23,862 bases of DNA from Accumulibacter sp. (GCA_031264825.1 JAISDL010000178.1:1-23862); one strand, 5' to 3'. Shown: positions 12,601 to 21,133, counted from the stretch's first letter. Notes: generated from the sequence alone by a model not told the origin. Translations and numbers: made by a program.

Positions 12601-15387
12601 TCAGGCGCCGAGCTGCTCGATCAGCGCTTGCGCCTTTCCTTTCTGCGCCGCGTCGCCTTCCTGGATGACTTCCAGCAAAAGCTCGCGCGCACCGTCGACG
12701 TCGCCCATGTCCTGGTAAGCCTTGGCGAGGTCCAGTTTGGTGTTCACTTCCTCGTTGGCCGACGGCACGCCGGAATCCTGGGAGAAATCCAGAGCCTCCT
12801 TGGCGGGGTCACGCGGCCGGACGAAACTGTCGGACAAGGAATCGCTCTTCGTATCCTGTATCCCCGAAATTTCCAGTTCCGGCGCCTTGAGGTCCAGGTC
12901 GAGCGCGGACATGTTGAAAGACGACGGCGACGTGGCAGGCGCCTTGGGCGGCTGCGGAGCGGGCGCGGGCTGCGACCCGATCGGCGCGATCTTCGTCGTT
13001 TCGAGCGAAACCGGGTTGATCCGGGACGACGACGCGATCGGCGAAATGTCGGTCGCTTCCAGCGAGAGTTGCGAGGCCGTTTGCGCCATCTGCGGAGGCG
13101 GAACGGGAATCGGATTCACCGGCGGCGGCGGCGGAGCCATCGGCGGCGGATTCAGAGGCGCGGACAGGGGCGCGCTCGACCCGATATTGAAGTCGATGCT
13201 CGTATCGGTGGGCTTGGGCTGTTGCGTGAGCGCGGTCTTCGCCATCTGCGAAAGCTCGCCCGGCATGACGACCGTATCGGCTTGGGGCGGAGGCGATCCG
13301 GCGGCCGAAGCGCCTTGCCCGTCGCTGAACAGCGCGTTGGTCGGGTCGAGCCGCGCGCCCATCGCCGCCGCTTTTTCCCAATCATCGCCGGTCCCGCCCG
13401 TTTCGCTGAAGAGTTCGACGGCGAGCGCCTCGAACTGCCGCAGGTCGTTGCGGCGCGAGTAGATTTCGAGCAGCTTCAGGTGGATGTCGTGCCGGGTCGG
13501 GTCTTTCTGCTTGGCTTCGAGCAGAACTTCCTCGGCCTGCGCGTCGCGGTTGAACGTCATGTACATTTCGGCTTCCGCGATGACGTCGACCTCTTCGGTG
13601 TCAATGCTTCCGGGATTTGCCTGGCTGAAGTCGCTCATCCCGGACCTCGACTGGGGGCTACGCGACGTATCGACGCTCTGGCCGCCCATGTCCTGAAAAA
13701 CCGATTGCGATCCCAATTCCTCCGTGTCGTCGGTCATCGTCATGATGCTGTCCAGGGGGATGTCTTCTTCTTTCCTTTTCCGGTACCAGCGAAGAAAAAA
13801 GTATGCGCCTCCTCCCAGGAGCGCGAGAGCACCGATGCCGCCAACAATCAAAAACAGGTTGTCGAACAGAATGTCGAGAATTCCAGGTTCTTCCGGCGGA
13901 GGCGGCGGAATGACGGGACGCGGCCTGGGCGGCGGCGTGGGCCTCGGCGGCTGCGCGGTCGGCGCCGGCTGCGCTTGAGGCGGCGCGGGTTGCGGCGCCG
14001 CCTGCACATTGGAAGCCGCCGCGGTTTGAGCGGACGGCGTGGGCGTGGGCACGGGCTGCGCGGACTGCGGCGCCGGAGCGCCTTGCGCCGCAGGAGCGCC
14101 TTGCGCCGCCGACGCGGGTTGCCTTGAGAGGCGATCCTGCAATTCGGCGAGCGATTGATCCTTCAACGTCAGCAGTTTTTGCAGATTCGCCACGCTGGTT
14201 TCCAGCGCTGCGATGCGGTCGTTGGCGTCTCTGACCGCTTGGTCGCGCGCGACGCGGTCTTCTTCTCTTTGCCGCCCGCCTGATCGGGCGCGCGAAACCC
14301 GAACGCGGTCTTTGCGGTCGGTCGCCGGCGCCGCGCCGTCTTCGACCCTGGCCGTGATCCTTCCGACGGCGCCCTGCCTGCTCTGCCCCTCTTGCGCCGG
14401 CATCTGCGCGGCGGCCGCGGCGAGGCGGCTCTGGTAGGCGTTCCAGTTGGACGACTGCGCGACGAAAGCGCGCTTCGCCTCCCTCTGGGGAACCTTGTCC
14501 AACTCTTCGCGTTCGGGGACGGTCAGAATCCTGCCGCTCTTCAGGCGGTTCATATTCTGCCCGTCGAAGGCGTCGCGGTTGGCGCGGAACAATCCGATGA
14601 GCACCTGGTCGAGCGATACGCCTTCGGGCTGTACGCTCCGCGCGATCCTGTACAGCGTGTCGCCGTCCCTGACCTGGACCGTCCTTCTATCCGACGAAAC
14701 AGCGGGGGAAGACACCGAGGGCGTCCTGACGGCATCGCTTGCGGTATTTCCGATGGCGCGCGCGCGCGTGTCGCCGCTGATCCTCGAAGACGCGTCGGGA
14801 GAAACGGAATCGGGAGAAGCCGACGCGAGTTGAATCGGCGCGGAGGTGCGCGGGACGTTGGCGACCTGCGTGGCGGGGGTCTCGCTCTTCTTCGCGACGA
14901 CTTCCTGCGGGTCGAGCAGGAAGGTGTATTCACGAACGAGGCGACCGCTCGGCCAACTGAGTTCAAGCAGCATATCGACGAAAGGGTCGTTGACCGGCGA
15001 CTTCGTATTGAGCTTGATGATCGCCTGTCCGTTCGAACGCCGCGTGACCTCGAATTCGATCTTGGACAGTATCAGCGCGTAGTCCAGGCCCATCTGCTTG
15101 AAAGCGTCTTCGGGCGCGAGTTGCGCGCTCATGTTCACGAGTTCTTCTCGCGTCGCCATGATCTCGACTTCGGCGCGCAAGGGCTGGCCGAGCATCGAAA
15201 ACACTGTGATCTTCCCAAGACCGGCCGCATGCGCGTCTTGCGACGCCGCGCCGGATAAAATCAGAAAGAATGCAAGGAACACAGCGGAGAAAAACGAGCG
15301 AACAAGACCGCGGGAACGGAAAAATACACGCGCTTCGCTCTTCATGCCGGGGTTTTCTTTCGCATCGTCATCCATAAATTTTTTCAC
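12601..15387 (-). CDS. fimV: FimV/HubP family polar hub protein
   Basis: Large inner-membrane peptidoglycan-binding protein that organises the cell pole and type IV pilus/twitching functions in related bacteria. In order (numbers from the GTG start): a signal peptide ending AHA-AG near residue 54; the FimV N-terminal domain with GKITVFSMLGQPLRAEVEI (58-76); a LysM motif (about 237-291); a coiled coil (about 373-421); a long Pro/Ala/Gln linker; one transmembrane helix (about 509-531); an acidic cytoplasmic region with TPR-like helices (about 598-690); and the conserved FimV C-terminal domain (about 880-926). Three starts are possible: ATG at 15408, GTG at 15387 and ATG at 15345. GTG has the best ribosome binding site (AAGGTGG), whereas the inner ATG gives the most ordinary signal peptide. 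The position next to asd/leu and truA is typical. Confidence 0.92.
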   Translation of the reverse strand: MKKFMDDDAKENPGMKSEARVFFRSRGLVRSFFSAVFLAFFLILSGAASQDAHAAGLGKITVFSMLGQPLRAEVEIMATREELVNMSAQLAPEDAFKQMGLDYALILSKIEFEVTRRSNGQAIIKLNTKSPVNDPFVDMLLELSWPSGRLVREYTFLLDPQEVVAKKSETPATQVANVPRTSAPIQLASASPDSVSPDASSRISGDTRARAIGNTASDAVRTPSVSSPAVSSDRRTVQVRDGDTLYRIARSVQPEGVSLDQVLIGLFRANRDAFDGQNMNRLKSGRILTVPEREELDKVPQREAKRAFVAQSSNWNAYQSRLAAAAAQMPAQEGQSRQGAVGRITARVEDGAAPATDRKDRVRVSRARSGGRQREEDRVARDQAVRDANDRIAALETSVANLQKLLTLKDQSLAELQDRLSRQPASAAQGAPAAQGAPAPQSAQPVPTPTPSAQTAAASNVQAAPQPAPPQAQPAPTAQPPRPTPPPRPRPVIPPPPPEEPGILDILFDNLFLIVGGIGALALLGGGAYFFLRWYRKRKEEDIPLDSIMTMTDDTEELGSQSVFQDMGGQSVDTSRSPQSRSGMSDFSQANPGSIDTEEVDVIAEAEMYMTFNRDAQAEEVLLEAKQKDPTRHDIHLKLLEIYSRRNDLRQFEALAVELFSETGGTGDDWEKAAAMGARLDPTNALFSDGQGASAAGSPPPQADTVVMPGELSQMAKTALTQQPKPTDTSIDFNIGSSAPLSAPLNPPPMAPPPPPVNPIPVPPPQMAQTASQLSLEATDISPIASSSRINPVSLETTKIAPIGSQPAPAPQPPKAPATSPSSFNMSALDLDLKAPELEISGIQDTKSDSLSDSFVRPRDPAKEALDFSQDSGVPSANEEVNTKLDLAKAYQDMGDVDGARELLLEVIQEGDAAQKGKAQALIEQLGA

Positions 15388-15566
15388 AGCGCCACCTTGG
15401 GACAACATTGTCAGGAATTATCAGAGTAACATCATGAGCTTATACGCGCAAGCTAAACCTGCATATTATGAACTCGGTGTAATAATTTCATAAAAAAGCA
15501 CAATTTTTCCTTATACGCCCAAAATTTGCTTCCAACCGTGACGAAAGTCACATAAACCGGCGGAAT
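15388..15566 (-). promoter_or_regulatory. AT-rich fimV upstream region with twin GCGTATAAG boxes
   Basis: This 179-nt gap between the asd stop and fimV is markedly AT-rich and very probably carries the fimV promoter, although no single -35/-10 pair is convincing. On the minus strand TTGGGCGTATAAGG (15523-15510) and TTGCGCGTATAAGC (15451-15438) match at 12 of 14 positions and lie 72 nt apart, about seven helical turns. A GTGAC/GTCAC hairpin (15539-15552) lies near the asd stop but has no T tract. Confidence 0.5.
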
Positions 15567-16709
15567 TCAAGCGCGGTTTCCCGCGTCGTCGAGCAAAATG
15601 CGCAAGACGCGGCGCAGGGGTTCCGCCGCGCCCCACAGCAACTGGTCTCCGACGGTGAAGACGCCGAGGAATTCCGGCCCCATCGCCAGCTTGCGCAAAC
15701 GCCCGACGGGGACGGTCAGCCCCCCCGTCACCGCGGCCGGCGTCAACTCGCGCTCGCTGGCTTCGCGCGTGTTGGGGACGACTTTCACCCAAGGGTTGGC
15801 GTTGGCGATCAAGCCGGAGATTTCGTCGATCGGAAGGTCTTTCTTCAGCTTCACCGTCAAACCCTGCGAGTGGCAGCGCATCGCGCCGATCCTGACGCAA
15901 AAGCCATCGACGGGAATGCTTCCCGGCGCGCCGGCGCGCGGAAGCCCCAGGATTTTATTGCACTCCGCCCCGCCCTTCCATTCTTCCCGCGACTGGCCGT
16001 TTTCGACCGGGACGTCGATCCAGGGGATCAGGCTGCCGGCAAGCGCCACGCCGCGAAAATTCTTCGTCGGAAAATCCGGCGCGCGCATCGCGCACGCGAC
16101 CTTGCGGTCGATGTCGAGGATCGCCGACGCCGGGTCGGAGAGTTCCGGCGCGACGGCGTCGCGCAAGGCGCCCATCTGAAGCAGCAATTCGCGCATATTC
16201 TGCGCGCCCGCGCCCGACGCGGCTTGATAGGTCATGACCGAGATCCACTCGATGAGGCCGCTTTTGAAAAGCCCGCCAAGCCCCATCAGCATCAGGGAGA
16301 CTGTGCAGTTCCCGCCGATCCAGTTTTTGTTGCCCTTTAGAAGGCCGCTTTCGATGAGGTCCCGATTCACCGGGTCGAGGACGATGATCGCGTCGTCGGC
16401 CATGCGCAGGGTCGACGCGGCGTCTATCCAGTGCCCTTTCCAGCCCGAGGCGCGCAAGCGCGGGAAGACGTCCTTCGTATAATCGCCGCCTTGGCAGGTC
16501 ACGATGACGTCCATCGCCGCGAGCGCGTCCGTCGAAGTCGCATCGCGCAAAAGCCCCGTGTCTTTCCCCTCGACGACGGGCGCGGCGGCGCCTGCCGCCG
16601 ACGTCGAGAAAAAAACGGGGTCGATGAGGGTAAGGTCGCCTTCTTCGCGCATTCTTTGCAGAAGCACCGACCCCACCATGCCACGCCACCCGACCAGACC
16701 GACCCTCAT
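15567..16709 (-). CDS. asd: Aspartate-semialdehyde dehydrogenase
   Basis: NADPH-dependent reduction of aspartyl phosphate to aspartate semialdehyde, the branch point to lysine/diaminopimelate, methionine and threonine. The 380-residue protein is of the long gammaproteobacterial type: dinucleotide-binding GLVGWRGMVGSVL (4-16), the catalytic cysteine C135 in GGNCTVSLM at the same number as in E. coli, and the catalytic histidine in RIGAMRCHSQGL. The frame is open upstream, but the ATG at 16709 follows an AGGAGA ribosome binding site by 7 nt and begins the nucleotide-binding strand. It lies 73 nt after leuB, the gap holding a 9-bp tandem repeat. The leuCDB-asd order is conserved in beta- and gammaproteobacteria. 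Confidence 0.97.
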   Translation of the reverse strand: MRVGLVGWRGMVGSVLLQRMREEGDLTLIDPVFFSTSAAGAAAPVVEGKDTGLLRDATSTDALAAMDVIVTCQGGDYTKDVFPRLRASGWKGHWIDAASTLRMADDAIIVLDPVNRDLIESGLLKGNKNWIGGNCTVSLMLMGLGGLFKSGLIEWISVMTYQAASGAGAQNMRELLLQMGALRDAVAPELSDPASAILDIDRKVACAMRAPDFPTKNFRGVALAGSLIPWIDVPVENGQSREEWKGGAECNKILGLPRAGAPGSIPVDGFCVRIGAMRCHSQGLTVKLKKDLPIDEISGLIANANPWVKVVPNTREASERELTPAAVTGGLTVPVGRLRKLAMGPEFLGVFTVGDQLLWGAAEPLRRVLRILLDDAGNRA

Positions 16710-16758
16710 CGCGCTTCTCCTGTGCCGAACCGGGATCGACCCCGATTCACCCACTGAA

Positions 16759-16785
16759 TTTCCACTATTCCCACTATTCCCACTA
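16759..16785. repeat. Three tandem 9-bp repeats at the leuB stop codon
   Basis: Units tttccacta (16759-16767), ttcccacta (16768-16776) and ttcccacta (16777-16785) are head to tail. The last unit contains the TAG stop of leuB, so the array lies just downstream of leuB in the leuB-asd spacer. The 9-bp period keeps frame, and copy-number change would alter only the spacer length. Confidence 0.85.
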
Positions 16786-17859
16786 TGAATCAAGCGCGGC
16801 AAGCACTGCGTCGCCCATCGCCCGCGTTCCGACCTTCTTCGTCCCGGAACTGTAAATATCCGCGGTCCGGAAACCCTGCGCGAGCACTTTTCGGACGGCG
16901 TTTTCGATGCGTTCGGCGTTCTCCGCCATCGAAAACGAGTAGCGCAACAGCATCGCCGCCGAGAGGATCGTCGCAAGAGGGTTCGCGACGTCCTGCCCCG
17001 CGATGTCGGGCGCCGAACCGTGCGAAGGCTCGTAGAGTCCCTTCCCGCGCTCGTCGAGCGAGGCCGACGGCAACATCCCGATCGACCCCGTCAGCATCGA
17101 CGCCTCGTCCGAGAGAATGTCGCCGAACATATTGCCCGTCACGACCACATCGAACTGCTTCGGCGCGCGGACGAGCTGCATCGCCGCGTTATCGACGAGC
17201 ATATGCGAGAGTTCGACGTCCCGATACTCGTTCGAGAGTTCGGTCATCACGTCGCGCCAAAGCTGCGTCGTTTCGAGAACGTTCATCTTGTCGACCGAGC
17301 ACAGCCTGCCGCGGCGTTTACGCGCCGCCTCGAAGGCCACGCGCCCGATGCGGACGATCTCGGCTTCGCTGTAGTGCATCGTATTGAAACCGAAGCGCTG
17401 GCGCTTGCCGTCGATTTCGCGCGTCTCGATCCCGCGCGGCTGGCCGAAATAGATGTCTCCGGTCAGTTCGCGCACGATCAGGATGTCGAGTCCGGCGACG
17501 ACTTCGGGCTTCAGGGTCGAACTGTCGGCGAGTTCCGGGTACAGGATCGCGGGGCGCAGGTTGGCGAAAAGACTCAAGTCCTTGCGAATCGCGAGCAGAC
17601 CGGTTTCGGGGCGCTGTTCGCGCGGCTTCGAATCCCAGCGCGGCCCTCCGACCGCACCGAGCAGGACGGCGTCGGATTGCCGCGCGAGCGCGCGCGTCGC
17701 CTCCGGGTACGGCGACCCGGTCGCGTCGACCGCGCAGCCGCCGAGTAGCGCTTCTTCGGTCTCAAAGCCCGGATCGACGGCTTTCAATACACGGACGGCT
17801 TCCGCCGTGATTTCCGGGCCGATCCCGTCTCCCGGCAATACGCAGATTTTCATGGTCAT
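16783..17859 (-). CDS. leuB: 3-isopropylmalate dehydrogenase
   Basis: NAD-dependent oxidative decarboxylation of 3-isopropylmalate to 2-oxoisocaproate, third step of leucine synthesis. The 358 residues contain the family motifs: LPGDGIGPE (8-16), ELTGDIYFG (131-139, the IPMDH rather than isocitrate dehydrogenase signature), the catalytic K191 and Y138, metal-binding D223, D247 and D251, and GLYEPSHGSAPDIAG (274-288), whose following Asp favours NAD. Two in-frame ATGs lie at 17859 and 17853; a GGAAAG upstream suits either. It follows leuD by 15 nt. A 9-bp tandem repeat overlaps its stop. Confidence 0.97.
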   Translation of the reverse strand: MTMKICVLPGDGIGPEITAEAVRVLKAVDPGFETEEALLGGCAVDATGSPYPEATRALARQSDAVLLGAVGGPRWDSKPREQRPETGLLAIRKDLSLFANLRPAILYPELADSSTLKPEVVAGLDILIVRELTGDIYFGQPRGIETREIDGKRQRFGFNTMHYSEAEIVRIGRVAFEAARKRRGRLCSVDKMNVLETTQLWRDVMTELSNEYRDVELSHMLVDNAAMQLVRAPKQFDVVVTGNMFGDILSDEASMLTGSIGMLPSASLDERGKGLYEPSHGSAPDIAGQDVANPLATILSAAMLLRYSFSMAENAERIENAVRKVLAQGFRTADIYSSGTKKVGTRAMGDAVLAALDS

Positions 17860-17874
17860 GGCTTTCCAAAAGGT

Positions 17875-18513
17875 TCAGGCGAAGAGCCAGGGCTGCTTCG
17901 CTTTGCGGACGTCTTCAAACCGACGGATTTCGTCGGCGTGGCGCAAGGTCAGGCCGATATCGTCCCAGCCGTTGAGGAGGCATTCCTTGCGGAAGGGGTC
18001 GACGTCGAACGCGATCTCCCCGCCGTCGGGTCGCGTCAGGGTCTGCGCCGAAAGATCGACGGTCAGGCGAAAACCAGGGGACACCTCGACGCTCGAAAAA
18101 AGCGCGTCGATTTCTTCAGCGGACAGGGTGATCGGCAGGAGACCGTTCTTGAAACTGTTGTTGAAGAAAATGTCGGCGAAACTCTCGGCGAGGATGGCCC
18201 GAAAACCGTAATCGCGCAAGGCCCACGGCGCGTGCTCGCGCGAACTGCCGCATCCGAAATTCTCGCGCGCGAGAAGAATGCTCGCGCCCGCGTAGCGCGG
18301 CTGGTTCAGGACGAAATCCGCGTTGCGTGGGCGGTCGGTGCAATCCATCCCCGGTTCGCCGACGTCGAGATAACGCCAGCGGTCGAAGAGGTAGGGACCG
18401 AAACCCGAACGCCGGATCGATTTGAGAAACTGCATCGGGATGATCGCATCCGTGTCGACGTTGGCACGGTCGAGCGGCGCCACAAGACCTTCAAAACGAA
18501 CGAACTTCTCCAT
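17875..18513 (-). CDS. leuD: 3-isopropylmalate dehydratase small subunit
   Basis: Swivelling domain subunit of isopropylmalate isomerase, acting with LeuC. The 212 residues show the typical start EKFVRFEGLVAPLDRANVDTD (2-22), NFGCGSSREHA (85-95) and ADIFFNNSFKNGLLPI (113-128), all diagnostic of LeuD. The frame extends 6 codons further upstream, but the ATG at 18513 is preceded by AGGAGA at a normal distance and matches the family N-terminus. It follows leuC after 77 nt and precedes leuB by 15 nt. Confidence 0.97.
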   Translation of the reverse strand: MEKFVRFEGLVAPLDRANVDTDAIIPMQFLKSIRRSGFGPYLFDRWRYLDVGEPGMDCTDRPRNADFVLNQPRYAGASILLARENFGCGSSREHAPWALRDYGFRAILAESFADIFFNNSFKNGLLPITLSAEEIDALFSSVEVSPGFRLTVDLSAQTLTRPDGGEIAFDVDPFRKECLLNGWDDIGLTLRHADEIRRFEDVRKAKQPWLFA

Positions 18514-18590
18514 ATTTTCTCCTGTCGGCAAACCTTGAAGGCGCCCTTTTTCCGTGCCCCCCCGGACGGGGTCGGACCCGGATCACGATT
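18514..18590 (-). other. leuC-leuD spacer with a short GGGTC-G-GACCC palindrome
   Basis: The spacer contains GGGTC/GACCC (18569-18579) around a single central base and a run of seven C residues (18557-18563, plus strand). A related GGGATCGACCCC lies in the leuB-asd spacer at 16732-16743. Short palindromes of this type are plausible REP-like or processing elements, but two copies are too few to decide. No T tract is present, so termination is unlikely. Confidence 0.35.
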
Positions 18591-20006
18591 TCACAGCAGT
18601 TCGCGGACGTCGATGAAGCGACCCGCGATCGCCGCCGCCGCCGCCATCGCCGGACTCACCAAGTGCGTGCGGCCGCCCGTACCCTGCCGGCCTTCGAAAT
18701 TGCGGTTCGACGTCGACGCGCTGCGCTCACCGGCTTCGAGCCTGTCGGCGTTCATCGCAAGACACATCGAACACCCCGGCTCGCGCCATTCGAAGCCGGC
18801 GTCGACGAAAACCTCGCTCAAACCCTCTTCCTCGGCCTGCCGCTTGACGGGGCCCGAACCCGGAACGACCATCGCGAGTTTCACCCCGGACGCGACCTTG
18901 CGACCCTTGACGACGGCCGCCGCCGCGCGCAGATCCTCGATCCGCGAGTTCGTGCAGGAACCGATGAAAACCTTGTCGATCGCAATCGACGTGATCGGCG
19001 CGCCCGCCGCGACGCCCATATAGCGCAGCGCGCGTATCATGCTTTCGCGCCGCACCGGGTCGCCCTCCGCGTCGGGGTCGGGGACTTTCGCGTCGACCGG
19101 AATGACCATTTCGGGCGACGTGCCCCAAGTCACTTGCGGAAGGATTTCCTCGGCCTGAAAATCGGCGACGCGGTCGAAATGCGCGCCTTCGTCGCTGACG
19201 AGCGTACGCCAGAAGGCGACGGCGCGATCCCAGGAATCCCCCGTCGGCACGAAGGGGCGCCCCTTCAGATAATCGAGCGTGACTTCGTCGACCGCGACGA
19301 TCCCCATCCGCGCGCCGGCCTCGATCGCCATATTGCACAGGGTCATGCGCCCCTCCATCGACAGGGAACGAATCGCGTTTCCCGTAAATTCGATCGCGTG
19401 CCCGGTCCCGCCCGCCGTACCGAGACGACCGATCAGCGCGAGCGCAAGGTCTTTGGAAGCGACGCCCTTTCCGAGCCGCCCCTCGACGTTGATCCGCATC
19501 GTCTTCGACTTTTTTTGCAGGAGGCATTGCGTCGCCAGCACGTGCTCGACCTCGGATGTCCCGACACCGAAAGCCATGCACGCGAACGCGCCGTGCGTGC
19601 TCGTGTGCGAATCGCCGCAGACGACCGTCATTCCGGGCAATACCGCGCCGTTTTCCGGCCCGATCACGTGAATGATCCCCTGGCGCTCGTCCCTGAACGG
19701 GAAGTAGGCGCGCGCGCCCGTTTCGGCGATGTTCGCGTCGAGCGTCTCCACTTGGAGCGCCGAAACCGGATTCTTGATCCCCTGCTCCCAATGCGTCGTC
19801 GGCGTATTGTGGTCGGCCGTCGCGACGATCGACGAAACGCGCCAAGGCTTGCGTCCGGCGAGTTTGAGACCCTCGAAGGCCTGGGGACTCGTCACCTCGT
19901 GAAGCAGGTGGCGGTCGATGTAGATGAGCGCCGTCCCGTCGGCCTCTTCGCGGACGACGTGATCGTTCCAGAGTTTTTCGTACAGATTGAGCGGCATGTT
20001 TTCCAT
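18591..20006 (-). CDS. leuC: 3-isopropylmalate dehydratase large subunit
   Basis: Aconitase-family 4Fe-4S enzyme interconverting 2- and 3-isopropylmalate with LeuD. The 471-residue length is that of the bacterial LeuC type. The cluster cysteines are C351 (FIGSCTNSR), C412 and C415 (EPGCSMCLAMN); also CGDSHTSTHGAF (130-141) and ATADHNTPT (62-70). The first ATG (20006) is only a few bases from a weak GAG. The second, at residue 4, gives the usual MPLNLYEKLW-type N-terminus and is equally possible. It heads the leuCDB-asd operon. Upstream, an extended -10 and a large heptad-repeat inverted repeat separate it from the M48 peptidase gene. Confidence 0.97.
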   Translation of the reverse strand: MENMPLNLYEKLWNDHVVREEADGTALIYIDRHLLHEVTSPQAFEGLKLAGRKPWRVSSIVATADHNTPTTHWEQGIKNPVSALQVETLDANIAETGARAYFPFRDERQGIIHVIGPENGAVLPGMTVVCGDSHTSTHGAFACMAFGVGTSEVEHVLATQCLLQKKSKTMRINVEGRLGKGVASKDLALALIGRLGTAGGTGHAIEFTGNAIRSLSMEGRMTLCNMAIEAGARMGIVAVDEVTLDYLKGRPFVPTGDSWDRAVAFWRTLVSDEGAHFDRVADFQAEEILPQVTWGTSPEMVIPVDAKVPDPDAEGDPVRRESMIRALRYMGVAAGAPITSIAIDKVFIGSCTNSRIEDLRAAAAVVKGRKVASGVKLAMVVPGSGPVKRQAEEEGLSEVFVDAGFEWREPGCSMCLAMNADRLEAGERSASTSNRNFEGRQGTGGRTHLVSPAMAAAAAIAGRFIDVRELL

Positions 20007-20041
20007 CTCGTTAAAGAGTCCGGGAAAGCCCCAAGTTTATA

Positions 20042-20064
20042 ATTATCGCACGCCCGACGCGGGC
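20042..20064 (-). promoter_or_regulatory. Probable leuC promoter (extended -10) with an adjacent dyad
   Basis: On the minus strand TGCGATAAT (20050-20042) is an extended -10 element (TGn plus GATAAT, five of six matches), about 36 nt before the leuC ATG. No good -35 is present, as is usual for extended -10 promoters. A perfect GCCCG/CGGGC dyad (20052-20064) abuts it on the upstream side and could be an operator. Confidence 0.45.
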
Positions 20065-20066
20065 AG

Positions 20067-20252
20067 TATCAGGAATCAGGGATCAGAGGACTGAAGACAG
20101 AAGATGGAAGACAGAGCGCTCGCTGGCGCTCGCTTCGTGACCAGTTGTCAGTATTCAGATGTCGCTTGGCTTGCTCCCATCAGATTACAGGCTACTGACC
20201 ACAAAGGCCGAAGGCCGCTCTGTCCTCCGTCTTCTGTCCTCTGTCATCTGCC
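20067..20252. repeat. Period-7 repeat cluster forming a ~145-bp imperfect inverted repeat
   Basis: Left block, in register from 20067: tatcagg, aatcagg, gatcaga, ggactga, agacaga, agatgga, agacaga. Right block, from 20218: ctctgtc, ctccgtc, ttctgtc, ctctgtc, atctgcc. The 21 bases at 20096-20116 and the complement of 20218-20238 agree at 19 positions, and the similarity continues inward (gaccagttgtcag near 20140 against ctgaccac near 20195) to a centre near 20168. Also inside are gcgctcgc twice (20116-20133) and ggccgaaggccg. The cluster lies between the leuC promoter and the M48 stop, ending 2 nt from that stop codon. It is the same heptad family as at 257-298. Confidence 0.8.
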
Positions 20253-20254
20253 CG

Positions 20255-21133
20255 CTACTTCTTCGCGGGCGCCGCGCGAACCCTTCCTCTTCCGCCGCCG
20301 CGCGCTTCCTGATACAGCGGCATGACGCGCTCGGCATATACCGTCAGGTCTGCGATCCGTGCCGTGTGCGACGGGTGCGTCGAAAGCCATTCAGGACCGG
20401 AGCCTTCCGAAAGCTTCGCCATTTTTTCCCACAGCGTGATCGCGCCCTTCGGGTTATAGCCCGCGCGCGCCGCGAGTTCGACGCCGATGCGATCGGATTC
20501 CTGTTCCATTTCGCGCGAATTCGGGCGCATGAAAGCGAGGTCGCCGACCTTTTCAAGCGCTTTTTGCGTCGTGTCCGAACTGATGCCGGTACGCGCGCTG
20601 ATGATTTTCCCGCCGATCTGCGAAAGCACGCTGACGCCGGCGGCCTGACTCGCTTTTTCACGCCCGTGTTCGCGCAGCGCGTGCGCCATTTCGTGCCCCA
20701 TCACCGCGGCGATTTCGTCGTCGGTCATCTTCAGATTCTCGACGATCGCGGTATAAAAGGCCATCTTCCCGCCGGGCATGCACCAAGCGTTCACCTCGTC
20801 CGAGGAAATGACGTTGACTTCCCACTGCCACCCCGGCGCGTCCGCGCGGAAAGTCGAAGTCTTCGGGATGAGCCGAGTGAAAACCCGGCGGACGCGCTGC
20901 GTGATCACCGCGTTGCGATTCAGGGCATTCATGCCCTTCGCCTCGGCAATAACGCTCGCATAAGCCTGCGCGGCCTGCGCATTGACTTCGGCGGAAGAAA
21001 GCAGCATCGTCTGCTGACGTTCAACACCGACCGCGCCCGACGTCGTCGTCTTCTCCGTCGCGCACCCCGCCGCAAACACCAGCGGCAGCGAAACGCACAG
21101 GACCTTCATGAAACCAAAACGCTTTGTATCCAT
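20255..21133 (-). CDS. M48 family metallopeptidase, predicted lipoprotein
   Basis: Predicted zinc endopeptidase of the cell envelope, in the M48 group that includes LoiP and BepA-type quality-control proteases. The 292-residue protein has a signal peptide ending VFAAGC (C24 as lipid-attachment site), the zinc motif HEMAH (147-151) and the third-ligand region E212-S-D-R-I-G. The segment STHPSHTARI, near residue 265, is also typical of the family. It lacks TPR repeats, so it is LoiP/YcaL-like rather than BepA-like. It ends in an unusual basic, Gly/Arg/Ala/Lys-rich tail. The ATG at 21133 is chosen because a GAGGAG ribosome binding site lies about 8 nt upstream and the signal peptide starts there; the longer frame would bury it. 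It probably stands alone, flanked by hairpins and the heptad repeat. Confidence 0.88.
   Translation of the reverse strand: MDTKRFGFMKVLCVSLPLVFAAGCATEKTTTSGAVGVERQQTMLLSSAEVNAQAAQAYASVIAEAKGMNALNRNAVITQRVRRVFTRLIPKTSTFRADAPGWQWEVNVISSDEVNAWCMPGGKMAFYTAIVENLKMTDDEIAAVMGHEMAHALREHGREKASQAAGVSVLSQIGGKIISARTGISSDTTQKALEKVGDLAFMRPNSREMEQESDRIGVELAARAGYNPKGAITLWEKMAKLSEGSGPEWLSTHPSHTARIADLTVYAERVMPLYQEARGGGRGRVRAAPAKK

Noticed and set aside
12457..14127. 556-codon open frame on the plus strand, antisense to fimV and the EcfT-like gene
   Set aside because: Arg-rich, low-complexity translation with no recognisable domain, lying opposite well-supported genes. Long antisense frames are expected in GC-rich DNA with this codon bias.
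20067..20252. CRISPR array
   Set aside because: The repeat period is 7 bp with no spacers, and no cas gene is nearby.
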